Of a DNA stretch of 23,491 bases, positions 14,273-21,557 are shown one piece after another. Source of the stretch: an uncultured Bacilli bacterium (GTDB lineage: Bacteria > Bacillota_I > Bacilli_A > RF39 > UBA660); NCBI GenBank assembly GCA_947630195.1, contig CANRGQ010000014.1, positions 1 to 23,491 on the forward strand, in the 5' to 3' direction. Position 1 is the stretch's first letter. Each line of letters starts with the position of its first letter. Below the pieces are notes generated by a model, which was not told the DNA's origin, ran no database searches, and saw only the letters and a program-made list of their open reading frames with translations. The position numbers and the translations under genes were made by a program.

Positions 14273-14677
14273 ATGGCCAAGACAAGAAGTGAGTTAAGAG
14301 AAAAATGTATGATTATTTTATATCAATGGGATTTATTTAAGAATAGTCCTCATACGAATATTGATGAAATAATTAAAGATAATATGGAAATTGAAAATGA
14401 TTTCGTGAAAGATATTGTTTATGGAGTTATTACATATCAAAATACCATTGATGATATTGCTAATAAATATATGAAAGATTGGGAAATTTCCAGAATTGAT
14501 AAAACCGGGGCTTCCATTTTAAGAATGGGTATTTTTGAGTTAATGTATACTGATACTCCAGATATTGTTGTCATTAATGAAGCCATTGAACTTGCCAAAA
14601 AATATAGTGATGATAATGTTAGAAAAATTATTAATGCCGTATTAGATAAGGTTACCAAAAATGAAATTAACGAATAA
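14273..14677 (+). CDS. nusB: transcription antitermination factor NusB
   Basis: RNA-binding protein that, with NusE (S10), binds boxA in rRNA leaders and prevents premature termination. The 134-aa helical protein has the family pattern: RSELREKCMIILYQWDLF at the N-terminus, DFVKDIVYGV in the middle, then DWEISRIDKTGASILRMGIFELMYTDTPDIVVINEAIELAKKYSDDNVRKIINAVLDKV. The last part contains the very conserved R(I/L)...ILR...YE and VVINEAVELAK blocks. I start at ATG 14273, behind the ribosome-binding sequence GGTGAT; the GTG at 14261 lies in that sequence. It is the first gene of the operon and its last 17 bases overlap the kinase gene. Confidence 0.95.
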   Translation: MAKTRSELREKCMIILYQWDLFKNSPHTNIDEIIKDNMEIENDFVKDIVYGVITYQNTIDDIANKYMKDWEISRIDKTGASILRMGIFELMYTDTPDIVVINEAIELAKKYSDDNVRKIINAVLDKVTKNEINE

Positions 14678-15509
14678 GGATTTTCGAAAAATTAAAAGAG
14701 TAAATAATGTTCGGGAAGTTACTCTTTCTTGTGGAGATTTCTATGTTAAAGATACGTGGAATATAAAGCATGCTGTTAATGAAGTAATTGGCAGAAGATT
14801 AGCTTCAATTTTCAATTTAAAATGTCCAGATTATAAAGTAGTTATTTTTGATTATGATGGTAATACTGCTTTAAATTCTCAATATCATAAATATTATAGT
14901 TTAAGTCAAGATTTATTTAATGAGCATGGTAAATTTGAAACAGCTAGAGAAATTGGTATTTTGTTTGAGGAGAATTATTCTTTATACCAAATTTGGTTTA
15001 AATTAGAAAGATTATATGGGACAGGTAAAGTTGCCGATTTAATGACAGATATCGTGAAAGTATATATTTTTGATCTTCTTTTTGGAGGCTCTGATAGACA
15101 CGCTAGCAACTGGGGTATTTATTTTACCAATACCACGAGAAAAGTAACTATTATTGATAATGAATTCTTATTTGATAATCTAGAAGGTATGATATCATCT
15201 TATTTTTCGAGAGAAATTTATAATGCAGTTGATAAAGTTAGTAGTTATGAGGATTTTAAAAGAAAAGAATTTACTAATTTCTTAAATGATTCCAGTGAAG
15301 AATTTATTAATTTATTTTTAGTTTATTATAATTTATTTACACCAGAATATTTAGAAGAATTATTATTAAGCATTGAGAGTGAAGAAAAATTTATTACGGA
15401 ATTTGGGGAAGTGCCATTTGTGATTCCCCATAAAAATGAGATAATGGAAAATTACTTAAAAAATTATGAATTACTCGGAAGTGTTTTAGAAGAAAGAAAA
15501 TTAAAATAG
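14661..15509 (+). CDS. HipA-like protein kinase without HipB partner
   Basis: Resembles the C-terminal kinase part of HipA-type serine/threonine kinases. A probable ATP-binding lysine is Lys30 (DFYVKD). The alpha-C-like NEVIGRRLASIFNL (40-53, Glu41) matches the HipA NE...RLA pattern. The catalytic loop is GGSDRHASNWGI (142-152) with Asp145 and Asn150, and the metal-binding Asp is Asp166 (TIIDNEFLF), so it looks catalytically competent. At 282 aa it lacks the HipA N-terminal subdomain, and no HTH antitoxin gene is adjacent. The start overlaps nusB by 17 bases with AAGG at 14648-14651, implying translational coupling; xseA follows after 12 bases. Targets are unknown: HipA kinases phosphorylate aminoacyl-tRNA synthetases, but that cannot be transferred here. 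Confidence 0.72.
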   Translation: MKLTNKDFRKIKRVNNVREVTLSCGDFYVKDTWNIKHAVNEVIGRRLASIFNLKCPDYKVVIFDYDGNTALNSQYHKYYSLSQDLFNEHGKFETAREIGILFEENYSLYQIWFKLERLYGTGKVADLMTDIVKVYIFDLLFGGSDRHASNWGIYFTNTTRKVTIIDNEFLFDNLEGMISSYFSREIYNAVDKVSSYEDFKRKEFTNFLNDSSEEFINLFLVYYNLFTPEYLEELLLSIESEEKFITEFGEVPFVIPHKNEIMENYLKNYELLGSVLEERKLK

Positions 15510-15521
15510 AAAGGAGGATTT

Positions 15522-16865
15522 ATGTTTGAAGAGATAAAATATTTAGGAGTATCTGAAGTAAATGAATATATTAAAAGTTTATTAGATAGTGATTTATTCT
15601 TAAATAGGATTTATTTAAAAGGCGAAATATCAAACTTTAAAAGTCATACCAGAGGACACTTATATTTTACTTTGAAAGATGATAGGGGAAGAATTAGTGC
15701 CGTTATGTTTGCAAATAATACGCGAACTTTAACTTTTACTCCTGAAGATGGGATGAATGTTTTAGTAAAGGGGCGCATTTCCGCGTATCCAGCGATGGGA
15801 AGTTATCAAATATATGTGGATTCGATGGAACTTGATGGTTTAGGTAATTTATATTTAGAATATGAAAAATTAAAAGAAAAATTACTTAAAGAAGGCTTAT
15901 TTAATAAAGAACATAAAAAGCCAATTCCGAAATATCCGGAAAGAATAGGAATTGTTACGGCCGACACGGGGGCAGCCGTAAGAGATATTATGAGTACCAT
16001 TAAAAGAAGATATCCTTTATGTGAAGCGATATTGTTTCCATCGCTTGTCCAGGGAAAAGATGCGGCGCCGAATATTGTGAAACAAATTGAAGTGGCTGAT
16101 AACTTTGGATGTGATGTTCTAATTGTTGGAAGAGGTGGTGGCTCCATTGAAGATTTATGGGCTTTCAATGAAGAAATTGTGGCGAGAGCCATTTATAATG
16201 CGAAAACCCCAATTATAAGTGCTGTCGGACATGAACCAGATTTTACCATTGCCGATTTTGTCGCGGACCTTCGGGCCCCAACTCCAACCGGAGCAGCCGA
16301 AATGGCTGTACCTACCATCTTAGATATTAATAATTTAATTAATCAATATAAATTAAGACTTAATAAAAATATTAAAAATTTAGTTAATACCAAGTTTATA
16401 TCTTTATATAATTTAAAAAATTCTTTTATTTTAAAAAATCCGATGAGTTTATATGAAATAAAAGAACAAAAATTAGATAAACTCTTAGATGATTTACAAA
16501 AAAATATGACTTATTATTTAGATAATAAAAAAGTCTTATTAGAAAGAAATTTAAATAGATTACAGTTTGTAAGTCCCATGGCTTTAATTAATACAAATTC
16601 CAATATTTTAAAAAGTTTAAGAACTAATCTAAATAATTTAATGGATAAATATTTAATTAAAAAACATAATTATTTAGATAATATGATTACCACTTTAAAA
16701 CTCGTTAATCCTTTAAATATCTTAAGTAATGGTTATTCTTTAGTTAAAAAGGATGATAAAGTAATTAAGGATACAAGTAAGTTAAAAGTAAAAGATAAAA
16801 TAACAATTAAGTTTTATAAAGGGGAAGTTACTAGTGAAGTTTTGGAGGTAAGAAATGATGAATAA
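15522..16865 (+). CDS. xseA: exodeoxyribonuclease VII large subunit
   Basis: Large subunit of the single-strand-specific exonuclease VII, which degrades ssDNA from either end to acid-insoluble oligonucleotides with XseB. An N-terminal OB-fold spans about 1-105 (LKGEISNFKSHTRGHLYFTLKD). The catalytic domain contains ERIGIVTADTGAAVRDI, VGRGGGSIEDLWAFNEE and SAVGHEPDFTIADFVAD followed by LRAPTPTGAAE. A long coiled-coil (about 265-400) and a C-terminal beta segment (LSNGYSLVKKD...ITIKFYKGEV) complete the usual architecture. At 447 aa it is full length. AAAGGAGG (15510-15517) gives a strong start. Its partner xseB lies one gene downstream, separated by an unrelated membrane protein. Confidence 0.96.
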   Translation: MFEEIKYLGVSEVNEYIKSLLDSDLFLNRIYLKGEISNFKSHTRGHLYFTLKDDRGRISAVMFANNTRTLTFTPEDGMNVLVKGRISAYPAMGSYQIYVDSMELDGLGNLYLEYEKLKEKLLKEGLFNKEHKKPIPKYPERIGIVTADTGAAVRDIMSTIKRRYPLCEAILFPSLVQGKDAAPNIVKQIEVADNFGCDVLIVGRGGGSIEDLWAFNEEIVARAIYNAKTPIISAVGHEPDFTIADFVADLRAPTPTGAAEMAVPTILDINNLINQYKLRLNKNIKNLVNTKFISLYNLKNSFILKNPMSLYEIKEQKLDKLLDDLQKNMTYYLDNKKVLLERNLNRLQFVSPMALINTNSNILKSLRTNLNNLMDKYLIKKHNYLDNMITTLKLVNPLNILSNGYSLVKKDDKVIKDTSKLKVKDKITIKFYKGEVTSEVLEVRNDE

Positions 16866-17568
16866 AGAAATGTTAAAAGAATACTTAGCAAAATATGATG
16901 AAATAAAAACAGAATATGCGTATCTAGAAAATGCGAAAGATTATTTAAAAATTGAAAAAGAAAGAGATGGTCAAGAAAGAGATGACTTTCATAAAGAATT
17001 AACCATTAAAAGATCTAGTTTGTTCCATGAAAAATGGGATGAACTTAACAACATGAAAGAATTTGCTAATAGAACTTATCATAAAAATTTTATTAATTTA
17101 ATTTTAGCAGGACTTTCAATGATTTTAGTCGGCGCTATTGGCGGAAGATTTATGCAAAATCCCGAATTTACTTTAGCTTTCAGTGGCATTGTTTGTCCAG
17201 TTGTAACGGTGGCAAGTCTTGTTGCTAACTTTGTAAGACATAAAAAAGATTTAAAAGAAATTGATAATATCGAAATTAAAGATGTTACAAGTCCCGAATA
17301 TGAAGAACTAATGAAGGATTACACTAAAAGTGATGAAAGATGTAAAGAAGTCGAAGAATCTTTAAATATAGTAAATGAAAGACTTACCAAACTTGGTTTA
17401 GTAAAACTTGATGTGGAAAATTTGATTTTATGTTTATTTTCAACTCTTAAAGACATTAAAAGAAATAAAAGTAATGCGGCGATGCCTTATGCTACATGGT
17501 TAAATGTTAGTAATATTGATGAAGAACCAACATTAGAAATGGGTTCAAATATAAGAAGAGGAAGATAG
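16855..17568 (+). CDS. two-TM coiled-coil protein of unknown function between xseA and xseB
   Basis: I do not recognise a family. The 237-aa protein has a charged helical N-terminal half (about 1-75, probably coiled coil), two membrane segments (about 79-97, LILAGLSMILVGAIGG, and 106-127, LAFSGIVCPVVTVASLVANFV) separated by a short loop, then a second charged helical region (about 128-190) and a tail ending MGSNIRRGR. Both ends should be cytoplasmic. It overlaps the end of xseA by 11 bases and begins ATGATG behind GGAGG (16844-16848), so the first or second Met could be used. xseB follows after 9 bases. The tight coupling suggests co-expression, but a role with exonuclease VII is only a guess. 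Confidence 0.7.
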   Translation: MMNKEMLKEYLAKYDEIKTEYAYLENAKDYLKIEKERDGQERDDFHKELTIKRSSLFHEKWDELNNMKEFANRTYHKNFINLILAGLSMILVGAIGGRFMQNPEFTLAFSGIVCPVVTVASLVANFVRHKKDLKEIDNIEIKDVTSPEYEELMKDYTKSDERCKEVEESLNIVNERLTKLGLVKLDVENLILCLFSTLKDIKRNKSNAAMPYATWLNVSNIDEEPTLEMGSNIRRGR

Positions 17569-17577
17569 GAGGACACT

Positions 17578-17829
17578 ATGAAAGAAGAAAAGAAAGAAAA
17601 ATCCAAAGTTGCCGAAAAAACATTTGAAAGCAATTTAAAAGATTTAGAAGATTTAGTTAAAGAATTAGAGGCCGGTAATGTTCCTTTAGAAGATGCCATT
17701 ATTAAATATACGGAGGCTATGGAACTTGCTAAAGATTGTAGTGAAAAACTTAATAATGCGACCGAAAAAGTTAATAAAATATTATCAAGTGATGGGGAGT
17801 TAAAAGAATTTACCACACCCGAAAATTAA
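17578..17829 (+). CDS. xseB: exodeoxyribonuclease VII small subunit
   Basis: Small helical subunit of exonuclease VII; several copies bind the coiled coil of XseA. The 83-aa protein has the diagnostic block FESNLKDLEDLVKELEAGNV followed by PLEDAIIKYTEAMELAKDCSEKLNNATEKV. The basic N-terminal extension (KEEKKEKSKVAEK) is common. GGAGG just upstream supports the start. It is the last gene of the operon from the promoter at 14245, and its stop codon lies within the left arm of the terminator. Confidence 0.95.
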   Translation: MKEEKKEKSKVAEKTFESNLKDLEDLVKELEAGNVPLEDAIIKYTEAMELAKDCSEKLNNATEKVNKILSSDGELKEFTTPEN

Positions 17830-17855
17830 TTATGGAAACATAGTTAATTTTTTTT
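17822..17855 (+). terminator. terminator of the nusB-xseB operon
   Basis: A 13-bp stem (AAAATTAATTATG 17822-17834 with CATAGTTAATTTT 17839-17851, one T-G wobble), a GAAA tetraloop at 17835-17838 and eight T to 17855. The xseB stop codon (17827-17829) lies in the left arm. Confidence 0.88.
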
Positions 17856-17914
17856 AAATTATCTTTAAATTACATAAATTTTGTAATAAAATGAATAATA
17901 GTAGTAGGTGGGCT

Positions 17915-19063
17915 ATGAAGAATAAAAATAAGAATAAAAAGAATTTAATTTGGTTAATTATTATAATTGTTATTTTAGTTATTTTAAGTTTAATATTTGG
18001 CATTAATTATGCCTTAAGTAGAAAAGATAAAAATATTATTAATAGAGAGATTAACTTAATTAAAGAAACTAATAATTCATCTTTTTTAGGTGAAGATTTA
18101 GAAAAAGAATATTTAGATACCATTACTTATAACGATTTAATAGATGCTTTTTTAGATAGAGAAAAAATATCTAAAGATACCAGTATTTCTTTAGAATATA
18201 ACAATGTTTTACTTGATGGTAGTGAAGATATTACATTCTCTTTAGTGGGGGAAAACAAATTAAAAATAATTTTAGAAACGGATTATAATTATAAAAATCA
18301 TCACGAAGATATAATAAGTTCTAAAGAATATACCATTTTAGTTAAGGATACAATTTATCCCGTTATAAATGGCTTAAGTGATAAAACTATTTATGTTGGA
18401 GATTCAATTAACTTAGAAGAAGGTATAACAGCTACAGATGAAAAAGAAGGTGAAGTATCTTTTACAGTTGAAGGAAGTGTCGATACCAAAAAAGCGGGAA
18501 CTTATGAAGTATTAGTTAAAGCAACAGATCACAATGGTAATGTAGTGGAAGGTACTTTTAAAGTAACAGTTAAAAATAAAACTACAAGTAAACCAAATAC
18601 TAATAATAGTAATCAAAACAATAACAATAATAGTAATAGTAATAGTAATAATAACAATAATAATCAAACTCCACCTAGTGGGGAATTAACCGCTAAAGAA
18701 AAAGAAGCCCAAGCTCGGGTAATTGCGAGAGAAATAGCCAGAAGCATAACGGGAAGTACCGACTTAGAAAAAGTTACTAAGGCTGCTGAAAGAGTTAGTG
18801 AATACTATCAAAAAGGAGTTCATAAGGAAAGTGGCGTGGATTATAGAACGGCTTATGGAGTTTTTATTAAAGGAGAGTCTTCTTGTGCCGGAACAACGAG
18901 AGCCTTAGGTATGGTTTTAGAAGAAATGGGTTATAGTTGGACACACGCTAATGAAAATCAATGGACGCATCAATGGGTAATACTGACTATGGATGGTCGT
19001 GTAGGTTATGCCGATGGACAGGTAGGTATTGCCGGTTATGGTGTTCATCCGATTGCGGAATAG
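17915..19063 (+). CDS. membrane-anchored protein with Ig-like and transglutaminase-like domains
   Basis: Basic N-terminus (MKNKNKNKKN), one membrane segment (about 11-33), then extracellular. Residues about 145-221 form an Ig-like domain of the kind often found in surface proteins (DTIYPVING, YVGDSINLEEGITATDEKEG, GTYEVLVKATDHNGN). An Asn/Ser linker (230-250) leads to a C-terminal transglutaminase-like domain with a Cys324 (ESSCAGTTRA), His352 (WTHQWV), Asp367 (GYADGQ) triad. This fold serves as protease, peptidase or crosslinking enzyme; the substrate could be peptidoglycan or another surface protein. I start at ATG 17915 behind AGTAGGTG (17903-17910); the ATG at 17891 overlaps a likely -10 (TAAAAT 17887-17892). 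It is monocistronic, between two terminators. Confidence 0.82.
   Translation: MKNKNKNKKNLIWLIIIIVILVILSLIFGINYALSRKDKNIINREINLIKETNNSSFLGEDLEKEYLDTITYNDLIDAFLDREKISKDTSISLEYNNVLLDGSEDITFSLVGENKLKIILETDYNYKNHHEDIISSKEYTILVKDTIYPVINGLSDKTIYVGDSINLEEGITATDEKEGEVSFTVEGSVDTKKAGTYEVLVKATDHNGNVVEGTFKVTVKNKTTSKPNTNNSNQNNNNNSNSNSNNNNNNQTPPSGELTAKEKEAQARVIAREIARSITGSTDLEKVTKAAERVSEYYQKGVHKESGVDYRTAYGVFIKGESSCAGTTRALGMVLEEMGYSWTHANENQWTHQWVILTMDGRVGYADGQVGIAGYGVHPIAE
18602..18664 (+). repeat. in-frame Asn/Ser codon repeat (linker)
   Basis: AAT, AAC and AGT codons repeated 21 times with one CAA, encoding a poly-Asn/Ser linker. Units are codon multiples, so slippage would change linker length without breaking the frame. 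Confidence 0.8.
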
Positions 19064-19085
19064 AAAGTTAAATACTTTCTTTTTT
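19062..19085 (+). terminator. terminator after the transglutaminase-like gene
   Basis: A 7-bp stem (AGAAAGT 19062-19068 with ACTTTCT 19074-19080), a 5-nt loop and a T tract. It begins in the stop codon. A TATAAT at 19099-19104 just beyond is the likely -10 for priA; no clear -35 is seen. Confidence 0.75.
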
Positions 19086-19124
19086 ATTTCATTTATTTTA
19101 TAATTTATATAAGGAGGACTTTTT

Positions 19125-21311
19125 ATGTATGCCGAAGTTTTAATTGAATACCCAACGAAAAAAATTGATAAATATTTTACTTATGAAGTTCCTCTTAAGA
19201 TGCGAAATACTTTACAAGCTGGAATGAAGGTAAAGGTTCCTTTTGGTAGCAAAACAATTAATGGCTTTGTGATGAAAATAACGGATACCTTTAATAGTGA
19301 TTATGAATTAAAAGAAATCGTGGAAGTAGTCGACCCTGAACTCAAACTAAATGATGAATTAATGCGTTTAGGTCTTTATTTAGAAGAAAAAACTTTATGT
19401 CCTAAGATAAGTGCTTATCAAACTATGCTTCCAAGTTCCTTAAAAATAAAAGATAATGATACTAATTATAATTTTTATAAAACTTATTTAATGCTTAATA
19501 AAACGAAAAAAGAGGTATTAGATTATTTAGTAAGTTATGGTAAAGAAAATAAACAAACTATTCTTTTAAATACATTATTAAAAGAAGAAAAAGTCTTAAA
19601 AAAAGATTATGATTCTTATACCGTTAAAGCTTTAAAAGAAAAAGAATTAATTAAAGAAGTAAAAGAACAAGAATACCGGATTAATAAAAGTAATTTAGAA
19701 GGATTAGTTAAACATCCTTTAAATTTAGAACAACAAAAAGTATTTGAAACAGTTAAAAATACCAATGAATTTAAAACCTTTTTACTGGAGGGAATTACGG
19801 GAAGTGGTAAAACCGAAGTTTATTTAAATTTAATTGAGGATACTTTAAATAAAGGGAAGACTGCCATTATGTTAGTGCCAGAAATTAGTTTAACTGTCGC
19901 ATTAGTGAATCGTTTTTATGAGTGGTTTGGAAGTCGGGTAGCAATATTACACAGTGCCTTATCAAATGGGGAAAAATATGATGAATATTTAAAGATTATC
20001 CGAGGGGAAGTCTCTTTAGTTGTGGGTACACGTTCGGCCATATTTGCCCCTTTAGAAAATATTGGGATTATTATTATTGATGAAGAGCATAGTGATACAT
20101 TTAAACAAGATAATATGCCGAGATATAATGCTAAAGATATTGCCATGGTGAGATGTAAATATCACAAGGCCCCTTTAGTTTTAGGAAGTGCGACTCCAAC
20201 TTTAGAAAGTAAAGCAAGAGCCTTAAAAGGAGTATATAGTCATTTAAAACTTACGAAAAGAGCAGGTTTTGGGACACTTCCTCAAGTAACTATTGTCGAT
20301 ATGCTTGAAGAAGTTAAGAAAAAAAATTTTATCTTTAGTGATGAATTAATTAATAAATTAAAAATGCGAATTAGTGCTCATGAACAAGCCATGATTTTAC
20401 TTAATAGAAGAGGTTATAGTACGACAATTACTTGTTCAAATTGTGGTTATACTTATAAATGTCCTAATTGTGATATTACCCTAACTTATCATAAATCCAC
20501 GAATAATTTAAGATGTCATTATTGTGGCTATAGTATTTCCAAAGATAATGTTTGTCCAAATTGTCATGAAGATGCCCTAAATTATTTAGGTTTAGGTACG
20601 GAGAAAGTTATGGAAGAATTACAAAAAATAATTCCGGAGGCTAAAATAATTCGGATGGATCAAGATACCACGAGCAAGAAAGGTTCTCATGAAAAAATTA
20701 TTGAAAGTTTTAAAAATCATGAATATGATATTTTACTTGGTACCCAAATGATTAGTAAAGGTTTTGATTTTCCTTATGTTACTTTAGTGGGTATTATCAA
20801 TGCGGATAGTTCTTTAAATATTCCCGATTTTCGCAGTAACGAAAGAACATTTTCTCTTTTATACCAAGCAAGTGGAAGAGCGGGAAGAAGTAATCTAGCG
20901 GGTGAAGTCATCTTACAAACTTATAATCCCGATAATTATGTTTTAAATTGTGTTAAAGAAAATAATTTTAATAAATTCTTTAATTATGAAATGAATATTA
21001 GGAAAATTTTAAAATATCCTCCATATTATTATTTAGTAAGTTTAAAGATAATTGCGAAAGATTATGATAAGTCTTTAGAAAATGCCACCAAGATAGCCAA
21101 CTATTTAAGAAAAAGTATTTCCCCATCATCCATTGTTTTAGGGCCCACGACGGCTAGTTTATTTAAATTTAATAATACTTATCGTTTTCAAATTGTTATT
21201 AAATATCGCTATGATGAAAAGTTAATGGGTGTTTTAAAATACTTAGATAATATTTATTTAAATGATAAAGATGTTAATTTAGAAATCGATATTGATCCCT
21301 TACATATCTAA
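19125..21311 (+). CDS. priA: primosomal protein N', replication restart helicase PriA
   Basis: 3'-to-5' DNA helicase that recognises stalled forks and D-loops and starts reloading of the replicative helicase. The N-terminal 3'-DNA-binding domain (about 1-105, YAEVLIEYPTKKIDKYFTYEVP) is followed by a winged-helix region. The helicase core has Walker A GITGSGKT (223-230), the DEEH box (319-322), GSATPTLES (354-362) and the late motif QASGRAGRS. Eight zinc-binding cysteines lie at 437, 440, 446, 449, 464, 467, 477 and 480. At 728 aa it is full length. AAGGAGG (19111-19117) supports the start. In many Firmicutes priA sits with def-fmt-rsmB; here it stands between two surface-protein genes, and no such genes follow. 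Confidence 0.97.
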   Translation: MYAEVLIEYPTKKIDKYFTYEVPLKMRNTLQAGMKVKVPFGSKTINGFVMKITDTFNSDYELKEIVEVVDPELKLNDELMRLGLYLEEKTLCPKISAYQTMLPSSLKIKDNDTNYNFYKTYLMLNKTKKEVLDYLVSYGKENKQTILLNTLLKEEKVLKKDYDSYTVKALKEKELIKEVKEQEYRINKSNLEGLVKHPLNLEQQKVFETVKNTNEFKTFLLEGITGSGKTEVYLNLIEDTLNKGKTAIMLVPEISLTVALVNRFYEWFGSRVAILHSALSNGEKYDEYLKIIRGEVSLVVGTRSAIFAPLENIGIIIIDEEHSDTFKQDNMPRYNAKDIAMVRCKYHKAPLVLGSATPTLESKARALKGVYSHLKLTKRAGFGTLPQVTIVDMLEEVKKKNFIFSDELINKLKMRISAHEQAMILLNRRGYSTTITCSNCGYTYKCPNCDITLTYHKSTNNLRCHYCGYSISKDNVCPNCHEDALNYLGLGTEKVMEELQKIIPEAKIIRMDQDTTSKKGSHEKIIESFKNHEYDILLGTQMISKGFDFPYVTLVGIINADSSLNIPDFRSNERTFSLLYQASGRAGRSNLAGEVILQTYNPDNYVLNCVKENNFNKFFNYEMNIRKILKYPPYYYLVSLKIIAKDYDKSLENATKIANYLRKSISPSSIVLGPTTASLFKFNNTYRFQIVIKYRYDEKLMGVLKYLDNIYLNDKDVNLEIDIDPLHI

Positions 21312-21391
21312 AAGTTAACGATACATAGGTAAATTTAAGCAAAAGGGTAGATAAAAAAATAAATATATTTTATATTTATATTGTCTAGTTT

Positions 21392-21447
21392 AATATATAT
21401 TGTAATATGGTATTAGATTTAATACCATATTATGTGAAATATATATT
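21392..21447. repeat. long two-part hairpin in the priA downstream gap
   Basis: The core stem is 13 bp (TAATATGGTATTA 21403-21415 with TAATACCATATTA 21420-21432) around a 4-nt GATT loop. An outer 10-bp stem joins AATATATATT 21392-21401 to AATATATATT 21438-21447 across a small asymmetric internal loop. No T tract follows, so it is not a standard terminator. An AT hairpin (21359-21367 with 21371-21379) lies just upstream. The rest of 21312-21479 holds no gene that I can see. Confidence 0.7.
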
Positions 21448-21479
21448 CGGTATATGTAACATTTTAAATAAATACTTGG

Positions 21480-21509
21480 GGCAGATAGAAATATTTGCCT
21501 TTTTCTTTT
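21480..21509 (+). terminator. intrinsic terminator downstream of priA
   Basis: An 8-bp stem (GGCAGATA 21480-21487 with TATTTGCC 21492-21499, one G-T wobble), a GAAA tetraloop and TTTTTCTTTT. It lies 168 bases after the priA stop. Confidence 0.85.
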
Positions 21510-21525
21510 AATATAAGAAAATTTA

Positions 21526-21534
21526 TGATATAAT
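21526..21534 (+). promoter_or_regulatory. extended -10 promoter of the 632-aa gene
   Basis: TGATATAAT: TATAAT at 21529-21534 with TGn. The -35 position (TTTTAA 21506-21511) is weak and merges with the terminator's T tract. Confidence 0.65.
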
Positions 21535-21557
21535 CTCTATATAATAAGGAGAGTATT

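Noticed and set aside
17891..17914. Upstream start of the transglutaminase-like gene
   Set aside because: No ribosome-binding site; it overlaps a probable -10, and the extra residues contain the Shine-Dalgarno sequence of ATG 17915.
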